NCBI GenBank assembly: GCA_024345305.1
Contig: BRON01000012.1
Location: 1,336,212 to 1,400,211 of the forward strand
Length of the DNA stretch: 64,000 bases
Direction of reading: 5' to 3'
From: Mrakia gelida
Lineage: Eukaryota; Basidiomycota; Tremellomycetes; Cystofilobasidiales; Mrakiaceae
The notes beneath the pieces were generated by a model, which saw only the letters and a list, made by a program, of their open reading frames with translations, made no database searches and was not told the DNA's origin. The translations under genes were made by a program, and so were the position numbers. Below, one piece after another: positions 46,963 to 57,880 of this stretch (its first letter is position 1; every line of letters starts with the position of its first letter).

Positions 46963-48316
46963 ACGTGCTCTCGACTCGAGGTTAAAAGTTATGAGCTCGA
47001 GCTCACCTCTGAGCTCCTTCCCCTCCCTCCGATGCAGGCCTGAGCGTCGTGGCGGGAGAATTTGCTCGCTCGAATGGGGAGCGTGCTCTCTATACCTAGT
47101 TTCCTGACTAGGCTTTTCTCAGATTCCGATTCACTGCGAGAACGCTGGCGCAGTGGCAGCAAACCTGTCGATGGAAGGACCTTCTCGTTCGTTCAAGCTC
47201 AGCATCAACCTCCTCCCCTCTCTCCTTCCTCCCTCGCTTACCTCCTACAACAGCAGCTGGACTCTTCCTGGACCTCCTGCCTCTTTGGTACTCTAGAATC
47301 GACCTGGGCGATGGGAGGGTGGTTTCATAAATCGGTGGATCTACAAAGCTGTGGACCGAAGGGGACGAGCTCCGAGTCCATCCCGTGTCTTCGACGAGAA
47401 GTTGCGGAGCTGCTCTCTCCCCCAACCACATCGACATCGACCTCTTCCCTTGACACCTTCCTTTCCATTTCCACTTCCCCTTACCAACAACTTGTCAGAT
47501 CCTACGAGGGACCAGCCTCCTTCCCAAGGACCCACTGGAGCAGTGCTCGAACGGCAGACTTGGTGAGCTCCCTCGCCTTATCGCTCCCTTATCGCTTCCC
47601 TTTCCTCAACCCCTCCTCCTCTCGCAAAGGAGGGAAGTCCTTTTTCTCTAGCTTCTATGTTGGGAGAGTATCCTTTGGGGTGAATAGAACCCACTGAGAA
47701 GGTGGATGCATGCTGGGAAGGTCTCTTGTTTGAAGGAAGGAGGGAGGAGCTCGCTCGCTCGCTCATGACTCGGTCTTCCGCTCCTCCTTCCCTTCCCTCC
47801 TTCATGAGCGAGCTCGATGCTGACCCCCTTTCCTCCCCTTCTCTCCCTACCAGGAACTTCTCCCCCACTCCTTCTCTACTCCTATCCGTCCAACGGACCC
47901 GATCCACTCTCACAACCCTCTCGAGCTTCCTTCGAAAGCGACCTCAGCCAAACCTCCTTCCCCTTTGACACCTCGCTGAACGAGCGCTCGAGAGACCTTC
48001 TCGTAGGATTCAAGTGGGTCTTTTGCTTTCTGCTATGGAGCTGGAGGTTGGGAGAGGTCGGAAAAGGTGGGGCCTGCCCTTGGAAGGGGAGGGGAGGGAG
48101 AGGGAAGGAAGAAGGAAGGAGAAGGAAGGAGGAGTTGCGAGCTCGAGCTGACCATCGTTCTTCCCTTCACCTCACTCGCTCTCCCTCCTTCCTCCTTCCT
48201 CTCAGGTTCTTTCTTTGATCACGTATGTTCCTCTCGCCTACACCAATCCTCCCATACCATCCATTCGAGTTTTGTTCTGACTCTCGATTTTCCATCTCTC
48301 CTTCGTGCTCACACAG
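46963..48316. repeat. Diverged copy of subtelomeric unit body and possible 5' exons of the helicase gene
   Basis: 46,963-47,230 aligns by eye with the unit bodies downstream (shared GAGCTC...CTCACCTCTGAGCTCCTTC and TCGTTCAAGCTCA blocks) but is more diverged. A long open frame at 47062-47562 ends at a GTGAGC donor. Further splice-like signals (GCTGAC, CAG) follow at 47,818-47,853 and 48,150-48,205, and an acceptor sits just before 48317. Joining these in phase runs into a stop in the second piece, so they are either 5' UTR exons or a broken upstream extension of the helicase gene. Confidence 0.5.
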
Positions 48317-51300
48317 ATGAGCTTCTCTTGCTCGAGAGCAATCTGCCACGACCTCTCGCCCTTCTCCACCCTCGCTAAACTCACTCAGCATGTGAAGGAT
48401 GTTCACCAAGCTGAAGTTCGTCTTTCTGGAGGTCTCAAAGGTCCGCTTGCATGCATCTTCACCGTGCTCGCTTCGTTCAAGCTAGCTCAACACTCATCCC
48501 GTTCCTCCCTCGCTCTCGTTCTTCCACCTCCCTCCTTTCAGTTCCTCGAAGGAGCAACGGATCCTTCCCCTGCCCTCGCCCTCATCCGCAATCTCACCTC
48601 TCTCCAACCCCCTCTGCTCTCCACGAGCACTGGAAGACGTGTACGGTCACCGAACCTCTCCATCCGCTCTTCCCTTCTCCTCTTGTTCACCCTCCCTCTC
48701 TCTCTCCCCAACCCAACACTCCCCTTCCACCAACACAGGATCAGCAGGAGGAGGAGGTACTCGCTCACCTAGGGGATGGGGAAGGGTTTGGTTCTGGGAT
48801 GGACGAGGGGGAGGGAGAGGGAGAGACCGAGGGAGGTGGTGGCGAGGGAGTTGGAGGGAGTGCGAGTGGGTCGAGCTTGAGTGGGACGAGGAAGGGGAAG
48901 GAACACAAGGTTGTTGATGGGAGGGAGGGTAGTGGTGGGGAGGATAGGAACTGTCTGGAAGACGAAGCGGAGGGTGGGGTTTGTGGGATGGATGGTGTCG
49001 TCGGTGAGGTCTCTTCGGACGATGGTGAGTCTCTCGCGTCCTGTTCCGTCACTCTCGTTTGCTCTCTCGCTCGAGAGTATGGACCTGTGCTGATCTTTAA
49101 ACCCTTCTTCCTTCCATCAGGCTCAACAGCATCGGTGCCAAGAGACGACGAAGCTGGGATTGGATGCTTCAGGAAACTCGACGTGGAAGGACTTGTCGCG
49201 TTTTGGAAAGGAGAGAGCCTCGCTTGTTCGTCCTTCATCTCCTTCTCTCCAATCTCTTGCTTCCCGATCCTGATCTTTCTTTCTTTTTCTCTGTCTCTCT
49301 CAGCCACGACCAACCTCCACGCCGCTTCTCTAGCCATCAACATGAGGATCGGTCTCGTCGTTTCCACCCACGAGGACCCGTACGGAGGAGGAGTCGCACC
49401 ATCCGGACTCACCGCTCACCTACTCAAGTTCTGCCCTTCCCTCTCCTCCTCCCATCGAAAAACCCTCGTCCGAGAAGCAACCCATCTCCTCAATCTTGCA
49501 CCTTCCCTCCACCACTCCATCTACGGTCCCCTCTCCGATCGGACACTCGCAAGCCAGCTGCTCCTCTCCAGACGGCCCACCTCGACCTTCCCTATGGTCG
49601 AGGGCATCGCCGTGAGGATGAGAGTAGGGTGTGGGAGCTGTGGTGTGGTCTGCAAAGATGGCGACTCCCTCCGAAGCCATCGTCACAAGAAGCACGGAGG
49701 AACGAACCTCGCTCCCACTCCCGCCTACTCCCAACGACTCTTCCCCGACGCTCACCTCCCCGCCTTCGCCGTTCCTCCTCCCTCCCAAGACTCCACCAAC
49801 TTCGTTCCTCCTCCCCCTCCCAAGGTTCCACGATCGGATCCCCTCTCGGCATCAGCAGCCTTCCTTCTCAAGCAGCAGGACGAGATACTCTCCACCCTTC
49901 CCATCCCCAGCGACAAGCTCGACAATTCCCTCTACCACCAACCAGTCTACCAGAACCCTCTCGGCTACGGCTCCTTCATCCGACCCTACCCTCTCGCCAT
50001 CCTTCGCTCAGCCATCTCCCCCGCCCACAACTACCGATCCTCGGACAAGACTCGAATCGAAGACCGCGACCCTCTGCGAAACGTCTGGGTCCACGTTCAG
50101 GATCTCGCCTTAGGAGTTCGGAAGTACGGGACGAATCCGAGCGAGTTCGCTGTGGCGAGGAAGATCGGGATGGGGGACGGGTCGGTGCAGATCTCGGAGG
50201 ACATGGTCGAGGAAGAGCGAGGAGGGAAGGGACCGACGAGGATCTTCAAGCCGCGGCTCGCGGATTCGACCCTCAAACGATACAGCAGGGATTCAAGCTC
50301 GCTCATCCTCTTCGCCCTCAGGGTCACGCCAACGGTCTACCGAAACCCCATCCCCATCCCTCAGGGCGAGCTCGCACCTCCTCCGATCATCTCCCCTCCT
50401 CCCTCCTCCTGCTCCTTCACCACCTCCATCGACCTTCCCTCCTTCCACACCACCGAGCGGATGGTACTCGCAGCCAACACCCTCCGTCAAGTCCTCCAGA
50501 GGGACGTCCTCACCCAGCCGAACGGGGTCGTCGGAGGAGAAGGGAGAGGAGGAGTCGAGGAGTCGAAGGAGGTTCAGGACGCCCTCCTCCAGTTCCTCCT
50601 TGCGATCTACTCCCCTCGATACTCATCCGCTCCTCCTCGGGGCCAGATGGTCCTAGATCAGTTCCTAATCTGCCTTTCCCTCGCTGCTGGAGGAGGCTTT
50701 CGGGAGATCAGATCGTTCGGACCTCAGCTCGCGTCCTGCGAGTTCTTCGTTCGACTCGTCGTCTACCGCCTGGTGCTGGACGAGATTGGATGGGGAGAGG
50801 TTAGGGAGTTGGATGAAGCTGAGGTTGGAGCAGTGCCAGTGTCGAGAGGGTGAGTCCGTTGTCTTGATCGCTTTGGGTTTTGAAACGCGTCGCTCACCTC
50901 TCTCTCTCTCTTTCTTCTTTCTCAGTCTCGACTCGCCGCTCTTCGACCTCGTCAAAGCTCACCCCAACGGAGCTCAAGTTACACCCTTCGTCGTCCTTCG
51001 AGCTACTCGCTATCCCATCTCCCACGCCATCGCCGCTGCTGGACCCGTCGTCTCCATCCAACCCCTTCACGACCCAGTCGAAGGCCACCTCCTCCCTCTC
51101 CTCTCCTACAACCGCTTCATCTCCCTCACCGCTATCGCCGACGCAGCCAAGGAAGCCATCGCATCAGCCGCTTTCTCGATCAAGGCCCTCACCTTCTCGG
51201 CGGACCTCTCAGCAGTTGGCCAAACGATGGAAGGAGTGACGGTCGGAGGAGTTGCGGGAGAGGTTGGGGGATCGATCTTCACGGATCCATCGAACTGCAT

Positions 51301-54300
51301 CAAGCTCGGGATACCTCGGAACCAACAGGCTCTCCTCCTCTCCCTCTCTCTCTCCAACTCCAAGCTCTGGATCTCAAACCCCTCGGACCCTCTCAAACCC
51401 CAGCTCAACCTTCCTCACGCCCGAGCCTTCCTTCACTCCCTCGCCGCCGCGAAGCTCAACCTCCTCGTCGCCATCCACCTCTCCTCCCCTGGAGGTCGAG
51501 CTTCGGAACTCGTTACTCAGCAGCTCACCCGAACGGCCGACCACGGCTCCTCTCTCTTCATCACCTCCAACCGACTCGCCGTTCGTACAGAGGTCAACAA
51601 GACAGGAACGAAGACCATCCATCGCTTCGTGTCTCCGACCCTCGTGCCTCTCGTCATCCAGCTCTTTGGAGTCGTACAACCCTTCGCTCTCTACCTTCTC
51701 TCCCTCCTCCACTCTCTCAGCCCTCTGGACAACAACCTCGCCGTTCAGACCACCTTCAGGACGTTCCTTTGGACAGACGGTGTCGGGAAGCAGATCGTCG
51801 CCGCCGACCTCCGATCCCACCTCAAGCTCGCCTTCGTCTTGTCAGGCTCCTCGTCGGGAGTCGGGCTCCAAACGGTTCGACACGCCGAAGTCTTCATCAG
51901 TCGAATCATCCTTCCTCTCCTCGGATCAGACGCCAACGGACTCCTCGTCGCTCTGGAAACTCAGTCGAGCCAACGGGGCCACTCGCTCAGGACGGACGAG
52001 GCCGCTTACGGAAACACCGACTCCAGTGGTGGGATTCGGGACTTGGCTGCTTTTGGAGAAGCGACGAATGCAATGAGGGTCGTGAGCCTGTATCAACTCG
52101 CGTTGGGAGTGGACCCTGTGAGTCTTTGCCTCCCTGTTCGTTCTCGATCTTCACGCGACACCTCGTTCTGACCAACCCTCCTCTTCCCCCTCCTCCGCTA
52201 CGCTACGCAGGTTCTCAAGATCGACCGCTTGCCCGACAGGCTGGATCTGTTTCTTGGGCGTAGCTCTCATCCGTCGGTGAGTCCTTCCTCCCTTCTCTCT
52301 TCTGGCGACGTCCCTCGCCTGACTGACGCGTCTCTCTTCCTCTCCTTCTCTTCAGCTCTCCTCCAAGCGTCCCTCCTCCTCTTCTCTCTCTTCCTCCCAA
52401 CCTCTCTTCAAACGTCCCACACCAGCACCACCCTCCCCTCCTCCAGTCTCAGGGTACGACGACGAAGGATCCGAGCCGATGGAGCTAAGTCGCGACGACG
52501 CGGCAGGAGGAGGAGGAGATCCAGTCTCGGAGGAGGAGGAGAGGATTTCGATTCTTCCACCAAGTGCGGTGGAGGTATCCTCAAGAAGCCGGACTCCTCT
52601 CGATCTCCAAGCTCTCACGGACGGTGTCGACTTCGACGACGACATGGGCGACTTCGACGGATCCAGTCCCCCTCCTCCTCCTCCTCCGGCTCCTCGCATT
52701 CCTCCTAAACCCTCCCCTCTCCCCGTTCCTCCTCCCTACTCCCAAGCGGATGTCATCACCAGCCTTCTTCGGGAGTGGACCGGCAACCCATCAGCGGAGC
52801 TCTATGAGAACCAGCTCGAAGCTGCTGTCAAGATCATCCGCGGAGGAACCGATTACCTTCTCAGCAGCCCCGTTGGGTCGGGCAAGACCTTCCTCTCCCT
52901 CCTTCGAGCTCTCCTCGACCGCAGTCACCCTACTGGTCGTCTCGTCGTCTTCATCACACCCTTCCGCTCCGTCCTCGCTACGCTTCACGCTCGATGTCGG
53001 AACAGCAGTCTCGACGTCCACACCCACCCCTTCCCTCCCGAAACCCCTCTCGTCAGCCTCCGAGGTGTCCTCCTCATCTCGATCGAGCAGCTAGGCAACA
53101 AGCAGCTTCGAGAGGACCTCGCTTCCCTCGGCACCATAGGGAAGGTCCTCCAGTTCGTCGGGGATGAGGCTCACACCTGGGCGACTCAGTCGGATTGGAG
53201 GCCGTCGATGGGCTACGTCTCCCTCGCTCGACTCGCGCGAGCTCCCTTCCTCCTTCTCTCCGGCAGCTGGACTGAGGGAGCACGGAGACACGCCGGAACA
53301 CTCCTTCACTCAACCCTCACCGAGCTCAACTTCCCTCTTCGTCGTCCTGGAGTCACGTTCCACGTTGTGAAGCTGGACTCCAGCGACGACGTCTTCAAGA
53401 CGATGATGGATACTTTCGGGAACGGTCACCTCTCTGCTCCTAGAGCTCCAGTCATCATCTTTGGATTCACCAAGAAGGAGCTGGACGCGCTACGAGGAAG
53501 GCTGGTGGAGGAGGCGGAGAGGAAGGGTGTCGAGGTGAGGACGGAGGTCTACTACGCGGTGACGGGTGTGGAGGAGACAAGGAAGATGGATGGAACGAGC
53601 AAGGATTGGGAAGCCGGAAGGATCGACTACCTGTTCTGCACAACAGCGGGGATTCAAGCTCTGGACTGTCCGGTGAGTCAAACACAACCCCCCTTGCGTC
53701 GCGTCGGGTCAGGACGAGAACAACAACCGAACTCTCTTCCTTCCTCTTCCAGCAATGCAACCTCGTCATCTTCCTTCCTCACCCAAAAGGATGGACAGTT
53801 TCCGAGCGCGTTCAGGGAGGAGGTCGAGGTCGAGACTGGGAGACCGTCGTCTGGGACCTCCAACGGAAGAAGTCGACGCTTTTCGTCGACCACCCAAACG
53901 GGTTCGACCCTCGCTTCCGCTCTCCAAACAGCTGCATTGCCAAAGCACTGGAGGAGCAGCTCAACGATTTCTCGTCGGGAGACTGTGGACTCTGTACGGA
54001 ATGTCGTCGTCGTCGCGTTGCCCCTCCTCAATCTCCCTCCCTCCCCTCCCACCGAACCACCAACCTCCTCCCCTCAGCCATCTCTCCTCCCCTCATCAGC
54101 TCTCTCTTCCCTACCATCCCTCACTCCTCCGAGATCCCCGAAGCCTACCTCCGATCCCGTCAGCTCCATACTCAAGCAAACATCCTCCTCAACGAACTTG
54201 CCCATCTCCTCCGAACCCTCGACTCCCTCTGCTCGTCGTGCATCCTCCTTCACCCAACCACTCAACTCTCTCCCAACGCCACCTCACTCCACAAGTACGG

Positions 54301-54840
54301 ATGCCCCAGCAAGAAGAAAGAGTACGTTTTCGATTCTGTTTGCCTCTCCTTCTTGACCGCGACGCGTTCTGACGTCGCTTTCTTCTCTTCTCTCGCAGGT
54401 GCTCGTACTGTACTGGCTGCAACTGGAGGAGTCTCGAGACATGCGCAGTCCTTACCGCTCAACGCTCTACCTACTCCAACTGCTGTTTCGGATGCCTCTT
54501 CCCTATCTCGCTGCACGAGGAGGCGGCGGAGGGTGGGATGGGAGGAGGGTGTCCGTTCAGAGCTGCAAAGATGGTTGTTCCTCTTTGCATGCAGCTGTTC
54601 CGGGATCGGAGTTGGAGGAAGAGGGCTATCGAAGAGGGGAGGATTGGATCAGACTGGGGGTGGGTGTCTGACGGAGAAGGGATACTGCTGGGGACGAGGG
54701 AATATCACAAGTGGAAGATCACGAAGGAGAAGGACGTGGAGTTCTCGTTCTGGCTAGGTTTGCTCTCCCCTACACTTCCTTTCACCAACGCTGCTCTTCT
54801 CCTCCTCTGGTTCTACAAGACTGTCTCTCTCCCTACGTAG
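48317..54840 (+). CDS. Telomere-linked RecQ-type helicase (TLH-like), large multi-domain protein
   Basis: About 1,900 residues in several exons. The N-terminus (MSFSCSRAICHDLSPFSTLA...HVKDVH) has C2H2-like spacing; a second Cys/His cluster, CGSCGVVCKDGDSLRSHRHKKH, lies near 49,630-49,700. An acidic linker and a long helical region follow. The helicase domain is complete: SSPVGSGKTF (motif I, about 52,863), VVFITPFRSVLATL (Ia), FVGDEAHTW (DEAH motif II), LLLSGSWTEG (III), PVIIFGFTKKELD (IV), FCTTAGIQALDCPQCNLVIF (V) and VQGGGRGRD (VI, about 53,810). Two Cys-rich zinc-binding-like segments come after it (GDCGLCTEC, and CSYCTGCNWRSLETC to CCFGC). Subtelomeric RecQ-like genes of this kind (tlh1/2 in fission yeast, UTAS in Ustilago, TLH in Magnaporthe) are known beside fungal telomeres. 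The helicase part shows no break, so it may be active. The start and first two introns are uncertain. Confidence 0.75.
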
Positions 54841-54932
54841 TAACTCGTGTCCTCCTCTTTCTGTACTGGTTTGGAATCTTGTTGCGCTCCGCTTTCGTTT
54901 CTTCTCCGGTTCTCTTTGATGTCTCTTGTCTG

Positions 54933-56294
54933 AAGTTGGAGTCGTTGGTACATAGCTCTAGTATGTCCCGTAAAGGTGGCTTAGCTCTAGAGTGAAGATT
55001 TGCCGACGTCTCGAGGTTGAAAGGTATGAGCTCAAGCTCACCTCTGAGCTCCTCCTCCTTTCTCCTATGCGAGTCTGAGCCTCGTGGTAAGAAAATTTGC
55101 TCGCTCGAAGGAGGAACGTGTTCTCTATACCCGGCCTCCTGACTAATCTGTTTTCAGATTTCGAGTTACTGCTAGAATCGTTGCGCAGCGGCAGCGAACC
55201 TGTCGATGGAAGGGCCCTCTCGTTCGTTCAAGCTCAACCCCCATCTTCCCTTGCCCCTCGCTCTATACATGCGCTTCCCCCTTGCCCCTCCTTCTCCATT
55301 ATGACTCCTTGGTAGTATGGGACCAACCCCAGCTGGTTTTTATCTCTCGTCAAGGCTGGATGCAGGAGAAAATGAGCTCGATCAATGTGAGCTCCACCTC
55401 CACCTCCTCCCCTTCCTTCCCTCCATCTTCTCTCCTTCCGTTCTCCTCACCTCTTGCTCGGATCGCAATGGGACTTCGGGGGTATAGTAGGGCAGCTAGG
55501 GTGCCTAGGTGGAAGGTCTCAGATTTCAAGGAATGTATACGGTTGAGGCTCCTCGCTCATGCAGTCTTGTTGAGCTTGACTCTCCTTCCTCCCATGCATC
55601 GCATGCTGCTGAGACTCTCGTACTCACTCTATCTTCTCATTCTCTCTTTCCTACCACTCTAGTATACTTCCTCCTCCATCGCAAACCGCTCCCATTGCAC
55701 GCCTTGGCTCTCCTCTTCCTCCCTCGACCTCGCGATTTGATGCGCTGGCAGCTCGACCTTTCTCCTTCCTTTCCTTTGTCGAAGCTGTCGAGACGAGTTC
55801 TTGCTCCCTTTCCTCCCTTCTGGCGAATATATACGGCTTATATATAGTGGGCCCATAGGTGGAGAAGTAGAGGGATGCTGTAGGAGTGTTGGAAGGCCTC
55901 TCTCGGTCGTCGAGTCGGCTTGCGTTGAGCTCACCTCTCCTCCCCTTCCCTCCATCTCGACCTTGCCTCCCTTCGACGTTCGTCAGTTCTTCCGTGGCAC
56001 TGCTAGATGACCTACTTATGACCTCGTATAGCTTCGCTGACTCTCTGGGTATGTTCAGTGTCGCTCTAGCTGCTTTTGTTAAGGAGTTGGGAGTGCTCCC
56101 GAGTGGATGCGAGATGGTGGACGCGCTCCTTGACGGCTGCTAGAACATGAACGGGCGCACCTGTATACTCGTGAGTATATGCGATCAAAAGGGAATCAAA
56201 AGCCTGTTTGATCCATCTATGACCCGAGGTGATCTACATCAGATGGAAGGGATCAACTTAGGACTTCTCCTTCCAGTCGCGTCCTCTCCCCTCC
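54933..56294. repeat. Subtelomeric unit body without palindromic head (copy R1)
   Basis: Starts 93 bp after the helicase stop with GTTGGAGTCGTTGGTACATA, the same block that follows the palindromic modules elsewhere, and is near-identical to 56690-58020. It contains a conserved TTATATATAGTGGGCCC element near 55,838-55,855 and the first 150 bp of a 330-bp repeat monomer from 56142. It is cut off at 56294, where the next palindromic module begins. Short open frames inside (for example 55097-55315) are shared with the other copies but have no recognisable product. Confidence 0.85.
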
Positions 56295-56689
56295 CTAACC
56301 GTATGCGCCCCGTTCCTGCCTCCAGGAACGGTCGATTCCGTGGAGTCGACTACCCGGATCCGGGTAGTCCGACCGTTCCAGCAGCCCTTTTTGGACTACC
56401 CGGACTTTGCGTCGCTTCGTTCTCCTTCCTCCTTCCACCGAATCGCAAACGGGAAACACGACCAGCGAGATCTACCCATGAAGCACAATGTATCAGAAGC
56501 ACAGCTCTCTAGAACAAAATCTGCATCGTCGACAGCGATTCTCCCGAGAGGTACCTCAAAATGATGAAGAGGGCGAGCTCGAGCTGACTTCCGCGAGTTC
56601 TTTTCGGAGGAGCTCCATTCTCTCTCTTTTAGCTGCACTGTATATTCAAGGCCGAGTTCCTGCTATGCGAAGAGCTAGGGCCGTTGATT
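56295..56689. repeat. Subtelomeric palindromic module, copy 2 (diverged)
   Basis: Begins CTAACCGTATGCGC inside a truncated 330-bp monomer. The first palindrome has become a hairpin with 9-bp arms (56310-56318 with 56323-56331) and a CCTC loop. The next is a perfect 22-bp palindrome at 56348-56369 whose inner letters differ from copies 1 and 3 on both arms. The downstream conserved part follows, with about 10-15 percent differences from the other copies by eye. Confidence 0.85.
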
Positions 56690-57880
56690 AGTAGCTCTAG
56701 TATGTCCGGTATAAAGGGCTTAGCTCTAGAGTGAAGATTTGCCGACGTCTCGAGGTTGAAAGGTATGAGCTCAAGCTCACCTCCCAGCTCCTCCTCCTTT
56801 CTCCTATGCGAGTCTGAGCCTCGTGGTAAGAAAAGTTGCTCGCTCGAAGGAGGAACGTGTTCTTTATATCCGGCCTCCTGACTAATATGTTTTCAGATTT
56901 CGAGTTACTGCTAGAGTCGTTGCGCAGCGGCAGCGAACCTGTCGATGGAAGGGCCCTCTCGTTCGTTCAAGCTCAACCCCCATCTTCCCTTGCCCCTCGC
57001 TCTATACATGCGCTTCCCCCTTGCCCCTCCTTCTCCATTATGAGTCTATGGTAGTATAGGACCAACCCTATCCACTTTTTAGCTTTCGCCAGGGCTGGAT
57101 GCAGGAGAAAATGAGCTCGATCAATGTGAGCTCCACCTCCACCTCCTCCCCTTCCTTCCCTCCATCTTCTCTCCTTCCGTTCTCCTCACCTCTTGCTCGG
57201 ATCGCAATGGGACTTCGGGGGTATAGTAGGGCAGCTAGGGTGCCTAGGTGGAAGGTCTCAGATTTCGAGGGATGTATACGGTTGAGGCTCCTCGCTCATG
57301 CAGTCTTGTTGAGCTTGACTCTCCTTCCTCCCATGCATCCGATGCTGCTGAGACTCTCGTACTCACTCTATCTTCTCATTCTCTCTTTCCTACCACTCTA
57401 GTATACCTCCTCTTCCATCGCGAAACACTCCCACTACCCCTCTTGCTCCACCTCTCCCTCCCTCGACCTCCCCACTCCATGCGCTGGCAGCTCGACCTTT
57501 CTCCTTCCTTTCCTTTGTCGAAGCTGTCGAGACGAGTTCTTGCTCCCTTTCCTCCCTTCTGGCGAATTCATACGGCTTATATATAGTGGGCCCATAGGTG
57601 GAGAAGTAGAGGGATACTGTAGGAGTGTTGGAAGGCCTCTCTCGGTCGTCGAGTCGGCTTGCGTTGAGCTCACCTCTCCTCCCCTTCCCTCCATCTCGAC
57701 CTTGCCTCCCTTCGACGTTCGTCAGTTCTTCCGTGGCATTGCTATTTGACCTACCGATGATCTCGTATCCTTTTGAGGATTCTCTGGAGATGTTCGGTGT
57801 CGCTCTAGCTGCTTTCGTTGAGGAGTTGGGAGTGCTTGCAAGTGGGTGCGAGATGGTGGACGCGCTCTTCGACGGCTACT
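56690..57880. repeat. Subtelomeric unit body (copy R2)
   Basis: Near-identical to 54,951-56,141 (offset about 1,739 bp), including the ATGAGCTCAAGCTCACCTC block, the TCGTTCAAGCTCAACCCCCA block and the TTATATATAGTGGGCCC element near 57,577-57,594. It leads directly into the first tandem array. Confidence 0.85.

Noticed and set aside
47062..47697. 211-codon frame upstream of the helicase as its first coding exon
   Set aside because: Splicing it through the next good acceptors meets a stop codon before reaching the zinc-finger start. I kept 48317 as the start and noted the region as possible leader or broken exons.
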